64,000 nt of DNA, from NCBI GenBank assembly GCA_963693305.1, contig OY855904.1, forward strand, positions 32,266,242 through 32,330,241, written 5' to 3'. This document shows positions 1 through 10,194 of the stretch, piece by piece. Origin of the DNA: Meandrina meandrites (taxonomy: Eukaryota > Cnidaria > Anthozoa > Scleractinia > Meandrinidae). Position 1 is the stretch's first letter. Every line of letters starts with the position of its first letter. The translations under genes were made by a program, and so were the position numbers. Below the pieces are notes generated by a model that was given only the letters and a program-made list of their open reading frames with translations, ran no database searches and was not told where the DNA came from.

Positions 1-128
1 ACTGCTACAATAGGTGAGTGGACGAGAATTCAAAATCCCCTCAACTTCGACAACAGCGGTTAAAAGTTCTTCATCTGTAACTTTGGTCTCTCCCAGAATT
101 GCGCGCAAGGCTTTCTTTGCAGATTTGA

Positions 129-3100
129 TTAGGGCTTCGAATATCCCTCCATGATGGGTCCGCCAGGGGGGTTAAATCGCCACTGAATTCCGTCATTGGT
201 AGCCTGCTCTTTGATCTTCGTTTGATCCAGATTTGAAACAAGGTCGCGTAATTCTTTGTCGGCTGAAGTAAAGTTCGTGCCATTGTCACTGATCATTACA
301 TCCGGTTTGCCACGCCTTCGGACCATCCTGGAAAATGCGTTCAGGAAACTTGCTGTATCCAACGAAAAGGCTACCTCCAAATGAACTGCCCGTGAACTCG
401 CACAAGTAAAGAGATACAAATAACGCTTCACGGTCACTTTTCTTGTCAGCTTGACAACGAATGGACCAGCAAAATCGACTCCACAATGGGCGAAGCATCG
501 CAACGATGTTCCCAGCCTGACATCTGGTAGGGGTGCCATAATTTGTTCCCCTCTGCGTTTTCTTTGAAGCTTACAAAAGTTGCACTCTCGTTCCCATCGC
601 TTGATTTCTTCTCTGCCACTGACAATCCAGAATTTTTGACGTAATTCAGCAAGAGTAAAGTTCACGCCAAGGTTGTGATGACCTCGATTATGAACGTGTG
701 CAACGACGAGTTTCGAGATGTGATGTTTCTTGGGTAATATAACGGGGTGCTTAGCATCATAAGGTAAACTGGACAACTCTAGTCTGCCACCCACACGCAA
801 GATCCCGTCACTGTCCATAAACGGCGACAATCTCCAAAGCTGGCTACTTTTAGAGACAGTTCCTCCTCCTTTCAAATTCGTCAGCTCTTCCGTAAAGCGT
901 TCTCTTTGAGCTTCGCAAACCCAGTACTTCTCTGCATTCTTGATTTCCTCTGGTTCCAGGGTTTCTTTCAGGTTAGCGTTTGGCCAGACATTTTTCTCCT
1001 GGTTATCACTTGACACATTTCTCTGCTCTTTCTTACACTTGGATATAAATCGCAGGACATACGCGGTGGTTCTTAATAATCTGAGCCAGGACGAAAACTT
1101 CTCGGCGTCAAGCAATGGAAGCGATTTCTTGCCTTGAAACGTGAAATTGATTTTCAACAATTCTTGTTTGCCTTCTTCAGTGCAATCAGTCTGACCAGGT
1201 CGACTTCCCGAGGGCCAAAATTCCTCCCCCTCGTGTAAAAAGGCAGGTCCGCGAAACCAACGGCTCTCAGCTGACAAGTCTCTAAGGTCAAGACCCCTCG
1301 TTGCGTCATCAGCAGGGTTCTCTTCACTTGGCACGTGCCGCCATTGTGTTGGGCGCGATTTCCGTTGAATTTCTGCTACTCGATTAGCAACAAACGATTT
1401 CAGTCGTCTTGAATGACCCCGGATCCAGTAGATCACATCCATGCTGTCCGTCCACACGGTGTGTTGACTTAGCGGTATTTCTAGCTGCTCAGAGACCGTT
1501 TCAGCTAGACGCACTCCAAGCACTGCCGCCATTAATTCAAGGCGCGGGATGCTCACCGCTTTGATCGGTGCTACTCTTGCTTTGGCTGTTACTAGGGCGG
1601 CGGAAATGTGACCACTCACATATCTGTATCTCGCGTAGCTGACTGCACCATACGCAAGTCTGGAAGCGTCTACGAATGTATGAAGCGATACTTGATCTAC
1701 TTCCTCGTCGTGTCGATAGCAACGTGGTATTTTCACCTTTGGAGCTTCGGATAACTGTTCTACCCATTGCCGAGTGGACGCTTTCAAGTCGTCAGGAAAC
1801 TCTTCATCCCAGTCAAGGCCTCTTAACCAAGATTCTTGTAATGCCATTTTAGCTCTGATGGTATACGGGGCTAGGAACTGGAGCGGATCAAACAGTGTGG
1901 CAATACGACTCAACAGTCCTCGTTTCGTGTAGACGGGCAAGTTGATCTCCTTGACAATGAAACTAAACTCATCTTCATTTGCATTCCATTTAACGCCTAA
2001 TGTTTTGACACTCGGTAACTCTGATTCTTCAAACTTTACCCCAGTTGCTCGATCGTTCTCTGTAATCCCTTCTAGCACTTTCATTCGATTGCTACACCAT
2101 TTTTGAGCGTGGAAGCCCGCGTCACTCAGGAGTTTAGTTAAGTCCTCATGCACGAGAATAGCATCTGTTTCTGAATCTTCTGAATCCAGAATGTCGTCCA
2201 TGTACATATCTTGAATCATAACCTGAGCTGCTACTGGGTACTTGTCTATGAAGTCTTGGGCGTGGCTGCGAACTACGAACTGCGCGAGGTAAGGGGAGGC
2301 TCGGTCTCCAAATACAAGGCGAACTGCTTCATAAACCTCAACAGGCTTTGTTACATCCAAGTCCCTCCATAACAGTCTGTGATACCTGCGGTCTTTTTCA
2401 GCGAGGACAATTTGAGAGAACATCTCTTTAATGTCCGCTACTAGGGCAACAGGTTTCTGTCGAAAACGAAGGAGAATCTCCAGAACATCTCTCTGAAGCT
2501 TTGGCCCCGTAAGCATCGCGTCATTCAACGACTTTCCTTTACATTTCGCAGCCGAATCAAATACTATGCGTACTTTTGTTGTCTCTCTGTCCTCTCGGAT
2601 GACTGGGAAGTGTGGAAGATACCAGCTTGGACCGTCATTCGCAACTTCACTCTCTAGCTTTCGGACATAGCCCTTGTCCACGTTCGCGTTCATTGCTTCC
2701 TTGTAACGCTGTGCAACCTCCGGCTTTTTGAGTAAACTCTTCTCAAGCGAGTACAGACGTTTCTCTGCCTCTTCTCTGTTATCAGGTAGAGAGGGTAATT
2801 CTTCCTTCCACGGAATTGCGACCTCGTAACGGCCTCCGATCCATCGCCTTGACTTTTCCGCCTTTGTCATTGCTGAGATTTCTTCCTGACTTAATTGGTT
2901 AACGTCCGAATTTCGAACTCCGAGAGAGTCAATCTCCCACATTTCTCGCAATTGTTCATCAAGGCGTGTCTCGCGTAAGGTTTGCGTTCGGAAGGTTCTG
3001 GCGAAAGCAATTCTCTTAGCTGAAGGCAGGGCGGGTAAACGTCCAACACAGGTCCACCCTAAGGGCGTTTTCCTTGCCACTGGTGCTCCAATTGGCCCAT

Positions 3101-5252
3101 AGCACTCTGACAAGGCTAAGGACAGTTCGGGATGGTCTGACCCAATGAGAATGTCAATCGTGTTCCTGCCAGGGGCTTTAGGGAATGTAATGTTCTTAAG
3201 ATGATCCCATTTGATCTTGTGTTGGTTCCAGTCTGGAATCGACAGGCCCTGACACATTTCTTGCAATGTCCACGCTTCAATGTTAGACTGGGTCTTGCCA
3301 TCGAGGCTCTTTATTGTCAGCGTCACTTTCTTGCTTTTGAGAGGAACACAACTGTCAGTGAGAGTCGATAGTCTTAGGCTCCTTTCGTTAGCGACAAGGC
3401 CAAGGGCTGTAATGATGTCCTCTCGAACATAGGTCGAATCCGATCGGTCGTCTAAGAAGGCGTTGACTTTGATGGCTTGCCCGTCTAAGCCTTCAAGCCA
3501 AACTGGTACCGTTCGCAACACAACATCTCCTGCCGAGTGAAATTCAGACTCACCGAAAGCACTTCGTGTTCCCACTGCAGCATCCACACGTTCAGGCGGA
3601 TTAGGCGGATTAGGACGCTGTTCATAGTGCAGATGGAAGTGGTGGGTGCCTTTACAGTCATTAATACCACAACGATTGTTCTCCAGACAGTTCTTTCCTT
3701 GATGACCCGAACTCAAGCAACGATAACAAAGATCATTCTCTTTGGCTACTTCCCATCTATCTTTCACGGATGTTTCGCCCCACTTCTTGCACGATGTAAT
3801 TTTGTGAGGACCATGACAGAGAGCACACTTGGGAGAGGGCTTGGTTGTAGTATTGTGGGCAGCTCCCTTCTTAGTTTTCTTCGACTCGACGCTATCTTCC
3901 TCCTTTTTCTTTGTTCTTTCTTTAACTTCTTCGACGTCCATGCGGTAAACAACTTGTTTCTGCAACCATTTCGAAAACGTGGTCAGTCCATCCTTTCTCG
4001 TTTTTCGGTGTAACCACTCTTGGTAAGAAACAAGAAGGGACTCTGGTATCTTTTGTTGTACTGATATGTAAAGGGCAGACACTCCGGTAAGCTCCTGATG
4101 CTGGTCATTATCCTCAAGCTTAGCCACAACGTCAGTTAACCGATCTGAAAAAATCTCTAACTCCTTTAGATTAGCTTCTTCGACTGGTGAAGCCCGTAAT
4201 ATCGCCTCGAGATGACGTTGCATCAAGCGCTTTTCTCCTCCGTATTTCTGGTCAAGTTTCTCCAAGGCAGTTTGATATTGTCTAGGTGTGTAGCCCAAGC
4301 GCTCAACAACTCGAAGAGGTTTACCAGACAGGGAATTTTTCAGCATCATCATTTTGGTTTTAGCTGGAACTTTCATCTGATCCACAAATATTTCAAACTG
4401 CGCCTTCCAATCGTGATAAAGATCTTTGTCTCCGCTGAACACGGTCAATGTGGGTTTTTTAATTCCTTTGAACATTCTGTCGACATCTTTCGAATCGAAT
4501 TCTTCGTCTTCATCGCTCTCTGTCTTCTCAGAATAAGAGGTCCTCTTGCTCACTTTTTGAGAAGGCTTCTCAGTTTTCTGTACTTTGGAACCCGCACATT
4601 TCGACAACAATTCGGCTTCCATCTTCAAGCGTTCGGCCTCGTCTTCTTCCTGTTGAATTTTAATTTGCGCCGCTTTTTCTTGTAATTTCAATTCTTCTTT
4701 CAATCTTTTTTTCTCTTGTTTCGCCTTCAAAGCAGCTATCTCCGCCTTTGCGAACTTCTCTGCTGCACTGGAGGCTAACGAACCATCAGACACTTCAGAA
4801 GGCTGACTGGCTTTGTCGTCAACATCGCTCAAACGATCGACGGTTAAATCTCCGAAAACTGATGGAGGTTCATCTGCACGATGTTCTAAGAACTCTTCAA
4901 TTGTGTCGACGATATCCTCGAATTCGCTCCGTAATTGATCTAACCACTCCTCAGCTTCAACTCGCTGATGTACATTGTCACCTTGCAAGGCCATAATATC
5001 TTTCGTAGTTTGATGAGCGTTTTGGAACGCTTGAGACACACGTTCCTTTACGCATCGAATAACTGTTCGACTACCATTCCTGGCGACGATATCCTTGGCT
5101 TTCTTAGTGTTTTTCGTAATCACTCCTTTAAAGGCTGCTCTCCTTCGATGAAGATACTCAATTTGTCGTGAAGTCCATGACTCGATGTCATCTGCCTTCT
5201 CGATTCCGACGGCCACGTTTTCTCCGTCAGCGACTCCGTCTTTTTCGGCCAT
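129..5252 (-). CDS. BEL/Pao gag-pol polyprotein, frameshifted near its end
   Basis: A 1707-residue open frame starts at the ATG at 5252 (MAEKDGVADG). In order I see: a charged, coiled-coil-like gag N-terminus (about residues 150-260, rich in K and E); a gag region of the DUF1759 type; a Cys/His knuckle CALCHGPHKITSC near 474; and an aspartic-protease-like motif FLDDRSDSTYV near 600, where most relatives have DDGS or DSGS, so Gly may be replaced by Arg. A reverse transcriptase follows with YMDD near 1015, then RNase H motifs (VDAS, WTDS, NPADDATRG), an integrase HHCC zinc module near 1515-1565, and catalytic Asp motifs GVDF near 1590 and ISDNGTNF near 1655. The frame then shifts by one base near 145-150. 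The usual end of the integrase core continues in another frame from 289 towards base 1, so the last catalytic Glu region is out of frame. Integration from this copy is therefore doubtful, while gag, protease and RT remain open. Confidence 0.93.
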   Translation of the reverse strand: MAEKDGVADGENVAVGIEKADDIESWTSRQIEYLHRRRAAFKGVITKNTKKAKDIVARNGSRTVIRCVKERVSQAFQNAHQTTKDIMALQGDNVHQRVEAEEWLDQLRSEFEDIVDTIEEFLEHRADEPPSVFGDLTVDRLSDVDDKASQPSEVSDGSLASSAAEKFAKAEIAALKAKQEKKRLKEELKLQEKAAQIKIQQEEDEAERLKMEAELLSKCAGSKVQKTEKPSQKVSKRTSYSEKTESDEDEEFDSKDVDRMFKGIKKPTLTVFSGDKDLYHDWKAQFEIFVDQMKVPAKTKMMMLKNSLSGKPLRVVERLGYTPRQYQTALEKLDQKYGGEKRLMQRHLEAILRASPVEEANLKELEIFSDRLTDVVAKLEDNDQHQELTGVSALYISVQQKIPESLLVSYQEWLHRKTRKDGLTTFSKWLQKQVVYRMDVEEVKERTKKKEEDSVESKKTKKGAAHNTTTKPSPKCALCHGPHKITSCKKWGETSVKDRWEVAKENDLCYRCLSSGHQGKNCLENNRCGINDCKGTHHFHLHYEQRPNPPNPPERVDAAVGTRSAFGESEFHSAGDVVLRTVPVWLEGLDGQAIKVNAFLDDRSDSTYVREDIITALGLVANERSLRLSTLTDSCVPLKSKKVTLTIKSLDGKTQSNIEAWTLQEMCQGLSIPDWNQHKIKWDHLKNITFPKAPGRNTIDILIGSDHPELSLALSECYGPIGAPVARKTPLGWTCVGRLPALPSAKRIAFARTFRTQTLRETRLDEQLREMWEIDSLGVRNSDVNQLSQEEISAMTKAEKSRRWIGGRYEVAIPWKEELPSLPDNREEAEKRLYSLEKSLLKKPEVAQRYKEAMNANVDKGYVRKLESEVANDGPSWYLPHFPVIREDRETTKVRIVFDSAAKCKGKSLNDAMLTGPKLQRDVLEILLRFRQKPVALVADIKEMFSQIVLAEKDRRYHRLLWRDLDVTKPVEVYEAVRLVFGDRASPYLAQFVVRSHAQDFIDKYPVAAQVMIQDMYMDDILDSEDSETDAILVHEDLTKLLSDAGFHAQKWCSNRMKVLEGITENDRATGVKFEESELPSVKTLGVKWNANEDEFSFIVKEINLPVYTKRGLLSRIATLFDPLQFLAPYTIRAKMALQESWLRGLDWDEEFPDDLKASTRQWVEQLSEAPKVKIPRCYRHDEEVDQVSLHTFVDASRLAYGAVSYARYRYVSGHISAALVTAKARVAPIKAVSIPRLELMAAVLGVRLAETVSEQLEIPLSQHTVWTDSMDVIYWIRGHSRRLKSFVANRVAEIQRKSRPTQWRHVPSEENPADDATRGLDLRDLSAESRWFRGPAFLHEGEEFWPSGSRPGQTDCTEEGKQELLKINFTFQGKKSLPLLDAEKFSSWLRLLRTTAYVLRFISKCKKEQRNVSSDNQEKNVWPNANLKETLEPEEIKNAEKYWVCEAQRERFTEELTNLKGGGTVSKSSQLWRLSPFMDSDGILRVGGRLELSSLPYDAKHPVILPKKHHISKLVVAHVHNRGHHNLGVNFTLAELRQKFWIVSGREEIKRWERECNFCKLQRKRRGEQIMAPLPDVRLGTSLRCFAHCGVDFAGPFVVKLTRKVTVKRYLYLFTCASSRAVHLEVAFSLDTASFLNAFSRMVRRRGKPDVMISDNGTNFTSADKELRDLVSNLDQTKIKEQATNDGIQWRFNPPGGPIMEGYSKP

Positions 5253-5292
5253 CCGCCCGCATCCGATATCGACAAACGCTAGAGCATTTTCA

Positions 5293-5309
5293 TCCGGCTC
5301 GAAGGACCA
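5293..5309 (-). promoter_or_regulatory. Primer binding site matching tRNA-Tyr 3' end
   Basis: On the + strand the 17 bases TCCGGCTCGAAGGACCA equal the 3' end, including CCA, of animal tRNA-Tyr. On the element's sense (-) strand this is the complementary primer site for first-strand cDNA synthesis. It sits directly inside the presumed LTR end (TGTGTTTC on + from 5313) and 41 bases upstream of the gag start, as expected for an LTR retrotransposon. Confidence 0.85.
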
Positions 5310-5312
5310 ATT

Positions 5313-5561
5313 TGTGTTTCAACGAGTCCGATTTAACTATTTTACGAATATCGAATTGAAACGAAAATACGAAACGTAATCTACTTAGAACGACTAAGCC
5401 ACTCTCTTCCCGCGAAAACGAATACTAATGTCTGTTTAAAACTAACACGAATGTTTGAATACTAATGAGTTAAAGTCCGTGCGACCGATAACTAATTAGC
5501 CCCAATGGGGTTATAAACTATAAACAAACATTCGCCACAACACCTATTTTTTATCGCGACA
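5313..5561 (-). repeat. Presumed 5' LTR of the BEL/Pao element, outer edge uncertain
   Basis: The inner edge is set by the tRNA-Tyr primer site: read on the minus strand the LTR ends ...GAAACACA, four to five bases before it. The outer edge is guessed at 5561 (minus strand TGTCGCGA...) or 5542 (TGTTGTGG...). A TATA-like stretch lies near 5505-5525 on the minus strand. The partner LTR is outside the window, so this call rests on position only. Confidence 0.5.
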
Positions 5562-5889
5562 GTCCATTACTAAATATAGTATAATTCTATTTAAAAAAAA
5601 AGGTACATATAAATGAAAAGCACGTTCTGACCTACACCAAATGGAAGCCAGGACTTCCCTGAAGCATAATTCAATTAAGGCAAAAGATTCAGTTTAACGC
5701 TGTGTATCAGAAGTCATCTTACAATCATGTACATTCGAACCTCTCTGTAACGGCGAACTTCAAATGGGGCAGAATTTGCTGGCAGTTTTAGTTGGATGGT
5801 CGCAGTACGTAGGTCTTCATGGTGGAAAGGTCTCAATAAGTATTAAGTGTGAATCGGTGCCAACGTTCCATACGAAAATTCACGGTCTC
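5562..5889. other. Spacer between LTR and small-gene promoter
   Basis: AT-rich sequence between the retrotransposon and the TATA box of the next gene. I see no open frame, repeat or RNA gene in it. It probably contains upstream control sequence for the gene at 5984. Confidence 0.4.
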
Positions 5890-5898
5890 TATAAAAGG
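5890..5898 (+). promoter_or_regulatory. TATA box TATAAAAGG
   Basis: A canonical TATA box 94 bases upstream of the ATG at 5984. Transcription would be expected to begin near 5920. An AG acceptor-like site (ATTAATTTTGCAG) lies 11 bases before the ATG, so a longer spliced 5' leader is also possible. Confidence 0.6.
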
Positions 5899-5983
5899 AT
5901 GGTCGTTACAGAGATCTGAGGGGACATACATACTGGTATATGTAGAAAACTTTTATTTGCATTAATTTTGCAGATTTCAAGAA

Positions 5984-6232
5984 ATGATAATGCAAAGACG
6001 TACTGTGTTGGTATTGCTGTGGTTCATTGTGGGTTTAATGATCAGGACAACGCATGCTCGCCACAACATCACCGCTGCGTTGGTGGCTTTGGCGCCTGTC
6101 TCGGACACCGACGTGGAAACAGCACTATCTACTGATAATAAAGACGGGAATGCGAGCTCAAATGTAACAGCCAACTGGATTTTACTGTCAACTGCCGTTA
6201 TTTTGCACTTCATTTTAATCCTTCTTCGTTGA
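5984..6232 (+). CDS. Short secreted, GPI-anchor-like glycopeptide
   Basis: This is an 82-residue open frame with no family I recognise. Residues 1-25 (MIMQRRTVLVLLWFIVGLM...) form a clear signal peptide, probably cut after THA. The core is about 35 residues, rich in Ser, Thr, Asp, Asn and Ala, with three N-glycosylation sequons (NIT, NAS, NVT). Residues about 65-82 (WILLSTAVILHFILILLR) are a hydrophobic tail with almost nothing after it, preceded by small residues. That is typical of a GPI-attachment signal, or of a single membrane anchor. A TATA box at 5890 and an AATAAA at 6502 bracket it as a compact gene. A second ATG (5990) two codons in could also be used. An orthologue would settle whether it is real; codon evidence alone is thin. 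Confidence 0.5.
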   Translation: MIMQRRTVLVLLWFIVGLMIRTTHARHNITAALVALAPVSDTDVETALSTDNKDGNASSNVTANWILLSTAVILHFILILLR

Positions 6233-6501
6233 TTTTAATGCTCAGGGAAGGTAAATGTAAATGTACTACAAAGACTATTACGTCCACTGCCTATCGTGTA
6301 CAGAACTTGAATTATGGAAATGGACCTGTGTTTACTGATCACAAAGTTGTTTTCAGGCTTTTCAAGCCTCTCATTCAGGTAGTGGCCTTTAATATTGAAG
6401 ACTCACTCTGGGTACCAGATTGTTTTCGCGGCGTATTCTTTGAGAGTCAACCGCTGACCAGTGATCCTGAAGGCGTTGGGCTCGATGAATTGAGTTATAT
6501 A

Positions 6502-6507
6502 AATAAA
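6502..6507 (+). terminator. AATAAA poly(A) signal of the small gene
   Basis: AATAAA followed by a T-rich stretch (TTTTTTTTATA), 270 bases after the stop codon at 6232. An acceptor-like TTTTCAG at about 6350-6356 leaves room for a spliced 3' UTR. Confidence 0.5.
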
Positions 6508-6530
6508 CACTAATTTTTTTTTATACACAA

Positions 6531-8177
6531 GAGCAGATAACAGACGCATAAAAGGTATATTTTAGGTTACTTTTGTAGAAAAAAGTGTAAAAAGGTTAAA
6601 GCAACATGAAAGGCTAGGCATTGATCACGGCATTACCACGATAAATGTGTGAAAATTCCTCGCTTAATTGTAAAGGAAAGACCTGGAAGTTTTTACGGAA
6701 GGCAAAGCACTGCTCCGTGGTTTTCGCCAGCTGCTTTCGCAAGCATGTGCACCGGATCCGTTTTCTCAGATGCACACAGCATTGGCAGTTGAAGGAAGGC
6801 CAGAGCACTGAGGCTTCAATGACACTCAGGAAAAATCACCTTCAAAGTCACTACGGAACGAATCGTAATTATTCAACAAGAAACCTGGTCAACTTATTAA
6901 ATAAGTAACTTAAGTTTAATTGTGCCCAAAGTAATACCACCATCTTCTGAGAGAACAAGCTCGGTGTTCCCTTGTTATTCAGCAGGGAAGAGTTCTGCTT
7001 CTTTAGACGACTCCCTCTAGCTGATCTAGATTATGTTTCTCTGACAGTACCAAAAAGTGGTAATTGTAATATATATATATATTACAAATTTCTTCACATC
7101 TATAATGCTGAAATGTAAATAATTCAACACCTTTTTTGATAAATAAACCAATACACATCACCCTACTCTATCCAACATCTGATGAATCTTCTACGCAGCC
7201 AAATCACGCTTTCTTAAGTGCCCATAAGGCCCCCCAAAACATTTTTCTTTTTGTGAAAAGTGCAAAAAGTATTTGCCTTAGTTTCTCCCAGCAGAATATC
7301 GAAAAAAATTGTGTTTTTGGTTGAGACCTCGATTTCTCAATAATTAGGAACATGGCAAAAAACGGTAAAAAAGGTCTGGGTCTAGAGCAATTCGTGACGT
7401 CATCCCAAAACGTCAATCGAACTCGTCGAGGAACGCGCTATGCGTGGTGATCTGCATGAGTGATCGTGACTTTGTTCCTAGCTTTAAAATGCGTATAAAA
7501 CTCCTCGATAAAACTGGGAGACCATTAAGTTCTCGACAATGTACGTGATCTAAGCACATCAGAATTTTAAATTTTAAATTTCTTGGTCCGCTTTTCTAGG
7601 TCCGTGGGGTGGGGGAGGGGGGGGGGGGGTGGGGGAATCATGAATAGAGTTCACGCGCAAATTCAAACTGCGAGGGTCATTTCTAAACTTGAAACTCATA
7701 CATGGCTTTATTTTCATACGCTAATCTGTTAATATTTCATGTACAGTTAGTGGGCTTTGAGACTGTTTCACCGTCCCTATTCTAACAAAAATGTTGTGAG
7801 GGTGGGGTGGGGGAAGAGGGTTGCTTGTAATGGACTAGTTTGCTTGCTGTTTGCAGGAAAATTGTGAAAATTGTGCAAAGTTGTGTATCCTGTCCTGGGG
7901 AGTAGCAATATTCCTAGTCGTTTCATGGAAACTTCCCTGCACTCAACTGTATCTGATAACATGACAATCTTGTTCCCAGAGCCCGCGTCCCAGCGTGGTC
8001 GGGAAACACAACGGGTCTGGGCGATTCAAAAACCAGAACCAGGATTTCTACCGGTTTGATTGTGCGCATACTTACTTACTTAACCTATTCAAGACCCGAA
8101 GGACGCTTGAGGCCATTCAAAATAGCTTACTACCCCTCACAATCTTTTGCAGCTCTTGTTGCGCCCGCGCAAGACTT
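6531..8177. other. Intergenic, no gene seen
   Basis: I find no frame with recognisable domain content. It contains a short AT microsatellite near 7070, a G-run at about 7604-7636 and ordinary AT-rich sequence. Confidence 0.5.
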
Positions 8178-9562
8178 CAACCTCGTTCCCAGGGCTTTTC
8201 CTTTCTTCGTGGGGGCGGACCACCGCTGTGTCACAGTGATTTTGGCATCCCCGTAATTTAGGCACCCCCGTCCCAAAATCCCTAGTGAATTTTGCATCCC
8301 CTCTGGGGATGCCAAAATCACTAACAGCGTTGAATAGAGCAGACTGGGGCAAGTGAAGACAACCACAATTCCACTCAAAACCCATTTTGCTTTATCGCGA
8401 AGCTTTGTTTTCAAAAATTTAATCGTTCTTAGCAAACAGTACTAACGTCTTTGCAAATATTCGCAAAGCAAAACAAACCGTTTGATTCAAGGCCGCGCAG
8501 TTTTTCTTATAACCGAATCACGCGTCGAGATCCCTTGTACTAACACGCACATGGTGCTTATCGCTAAACCTTTGAAGGCAGGTTAATATTTCAAACATTG
8601 TAAGAGGCGCATTGTAAGAGCTTCCACTGAATTTGCTCGGCGGATGAAAATTTCAAATGCGAACATGATCAAGAAACTGACAAAGGACTGTCACGCAATA
8701 TTGACAATATAGAAAGTCAATATGTATGCGGTCGCCAGGCTGTGACTGACCTCTCCGTTTTAATATGTCTTGTCCTTTCCACGTTTTCAACGTTTGATAG
8801 ACTTCTTAAGAGGGGAGACCGAAATCACTAGGTAGTCATTAAGTTCTCTCTCTTTACTAAACTAACGTCTTGTTTACCCTTACTTTTTTTTTATTTGTCA
8901 CTACAACCTATTGCTCATAACGATACAAACAAAAGGGATAAGTTCACATAGAATAAATGAGCATTAATAAAAACCAAAAAAAGCTTTGGTCTAAGATGCT
9001 TATTAACAGTCTGGAGAGGTCAGTCACAGCCTGGCGCCTGCATACATATTGACTTTCTATATTGCATGACAGTCCTTAGTCAGTTTCTTGATCATGTTCG
9101 CATTTGAAATTTTCATCCGCCGAGCAAATTCAGTGGAAGCTCTTACAATGCGCCTCTTACAATGTTTGAAATATTAACCTGCCTTCAAAGGTTTAGCGAT
9201 AAGCACCATGTGCGTGTAACGATTTTGACGCGTGATTCGGTTATAAGAATAACTGCGCGGCCTTGAATCAAACGGTTTGTTTTGCTTTGCGAATATTTGC
9301 AAAGACGTTAGTACTGTTTGCTAAGAACGATTAAATTTTTGAAAACAAAGCTTCGCGATAAAGCAAAATGGTTTTTGAGTGGAATTGTGGTTGTCTTCAC
9401 TTGCCCCAGTCTGCTCTATTTAACGCTGTTAGTGATTTTGGCATCCCCAGAGGGGATGCAAAATTCACTAGGGATTTTGGGACGGGGGTGCCTAAATTAC
9501 GGGGATGCCAAAATCACTGTGACACCGCCACAAAGAAGGGAAAAGCCCTGGGAACGAGGTTG
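8178..9562. mobile_element. Foldback element with about 550-580 bp inverted arms
   Basis: Positions 8178-8756 read backwards and complemented match 9013-9562 closely, leaving a 256-bp unique centre. Ends are CAACCTCGTTCCCAGGGC... and its complement. Just outside the left end is GCAAGACTTC. The same ten bases occur at 9575-9584, 12 bp beyond the matching right end, which suggests an 8-10 bp target duplication and a slightly longer right end. The apparent 100-residue frames at 8130-8435 (-) and 9318-9644 (+) are the same sequence in the two arms and are not evidence of a gene. No transposase is present, so it is non-autonomous. Confidence 0.85.
8236..8321. repeat. 17-bp perfect stem inside the foldback arm
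   Basis: GTGATTTTGGCATCCCC at 8236-8252 pairs perfectly with 8305-8321. The same hairpin is in the opposite arm near 9430-9520. It is a subterminal palindrome nested in the larger foldback. Confidence 0.8.
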
Positions 9563-9714
9563 GCAGTCGGTTGGCAAGACTTCTAACTCATCTCTTTCCG
9601 CTCCATCTCTTGCCCTCCAGCGACGGAGATTTTGCATAAAATGAACTTAAACAATGAACAAGTTTTCAACAGGCAATCTGATTTCTCTGTCTTTTTAGCG
9701 GGCTTTCAGTAAAC

Positions 9715-9774
9715 CCCAGAGGTCTCGATCCCTGGCGCAGTCTATAAGGATTGCAGCCTCTGGGGACGAGATTG
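9715..9774. repeat. Short palindromic MITE remnant
   Basis: It begins CCCAGAGGTCTCGATCCC and ends CTCTGGGGACGAGATTG. A close copy lies at 50226-50285, and related ends occur at 46045 and 49980. The termini show it belongs to the same family as the 3.9-kb element at 46045-49980. Confidence 0.65.
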
Positions 9775-10194
9775 ATAATGTGATTATACTGTTTCTTTGT
9801 CCCCTCGCTCGTCTTCCAGGCTCACGAGACTTATGCGTCATGCATTGACACTTCACAACAATAACAATAACAATAATATCCACAACAACTAAACAAACAA
9901 CGGTAACTTCTAAACGGCCTTTCTCACAACCCAGATTCTTGTCACAAAGGCTGTGGAATGTCAATTGCACTTACATGTAAATTTTTCGAGCCTGTCATTT
10001 GTCCCAAATTTTATTAGCCCGCCAGAATGGCAGGACGTTTATTTTACATCCATGCAGGTTTGCCTGTTCCAGGCGTTCGGTACATGGCTTTCCCATGCAG
10101 TCGTTTTCAGGGACAGCGCTGTCACGATTACTGCCGAGGACGTGCCGAGGAGCCGAGCTATCCCCAGTCTTCCTCCAATCAGTCGAAATCAAAG

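Larger units (their letters stand above)
1..5560 (-). mobile_element. BEL/Pao LTR retrotransposon, 3' end cut off by window edge
   Basis: The element reads right to left: a probable 5' LTR near 5313-5560, a tRNA primer site at 5293-5309, then one long gag-pol frame ending at 129. Only this LTR is in the window, so LTR identity and the target-site duplication cannot be read. The domain order gag, zinc knuckle, aspartic protease, reverse transcriptase, RNase H, integrase, with a DUF1759-like gag and a Pao-type protease region, is that of the BEL/Pao class. The polyprotein is almost intact, which suggests a fairly recent insertion. It lies about 330 bp upstream of the TATA box of the small gene at 5984. 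Confidence 0.93.

Noticed and set aside
3537..4685. Plus-strand frames of about 157 residues inside the retrotransposon
   Set aside because: They are antisense shadows of the gag-pol frame, with no domain of their own.
6229..6513. 94-residue frame downstream of the small glycopeptide gene
   Set aside because: It begins at a non-ATG codon overlapping the stop, lacks a domain, and is better explained as 3' UTR.
8130..9644. Two similar frames of about 100 residues on opposite strands (8130-8435 and 9318-9644)
   Set aside because: They are the two arms of the foldback element, so the similarity is explained by duplication. There is no domain, promoter or exon structure.
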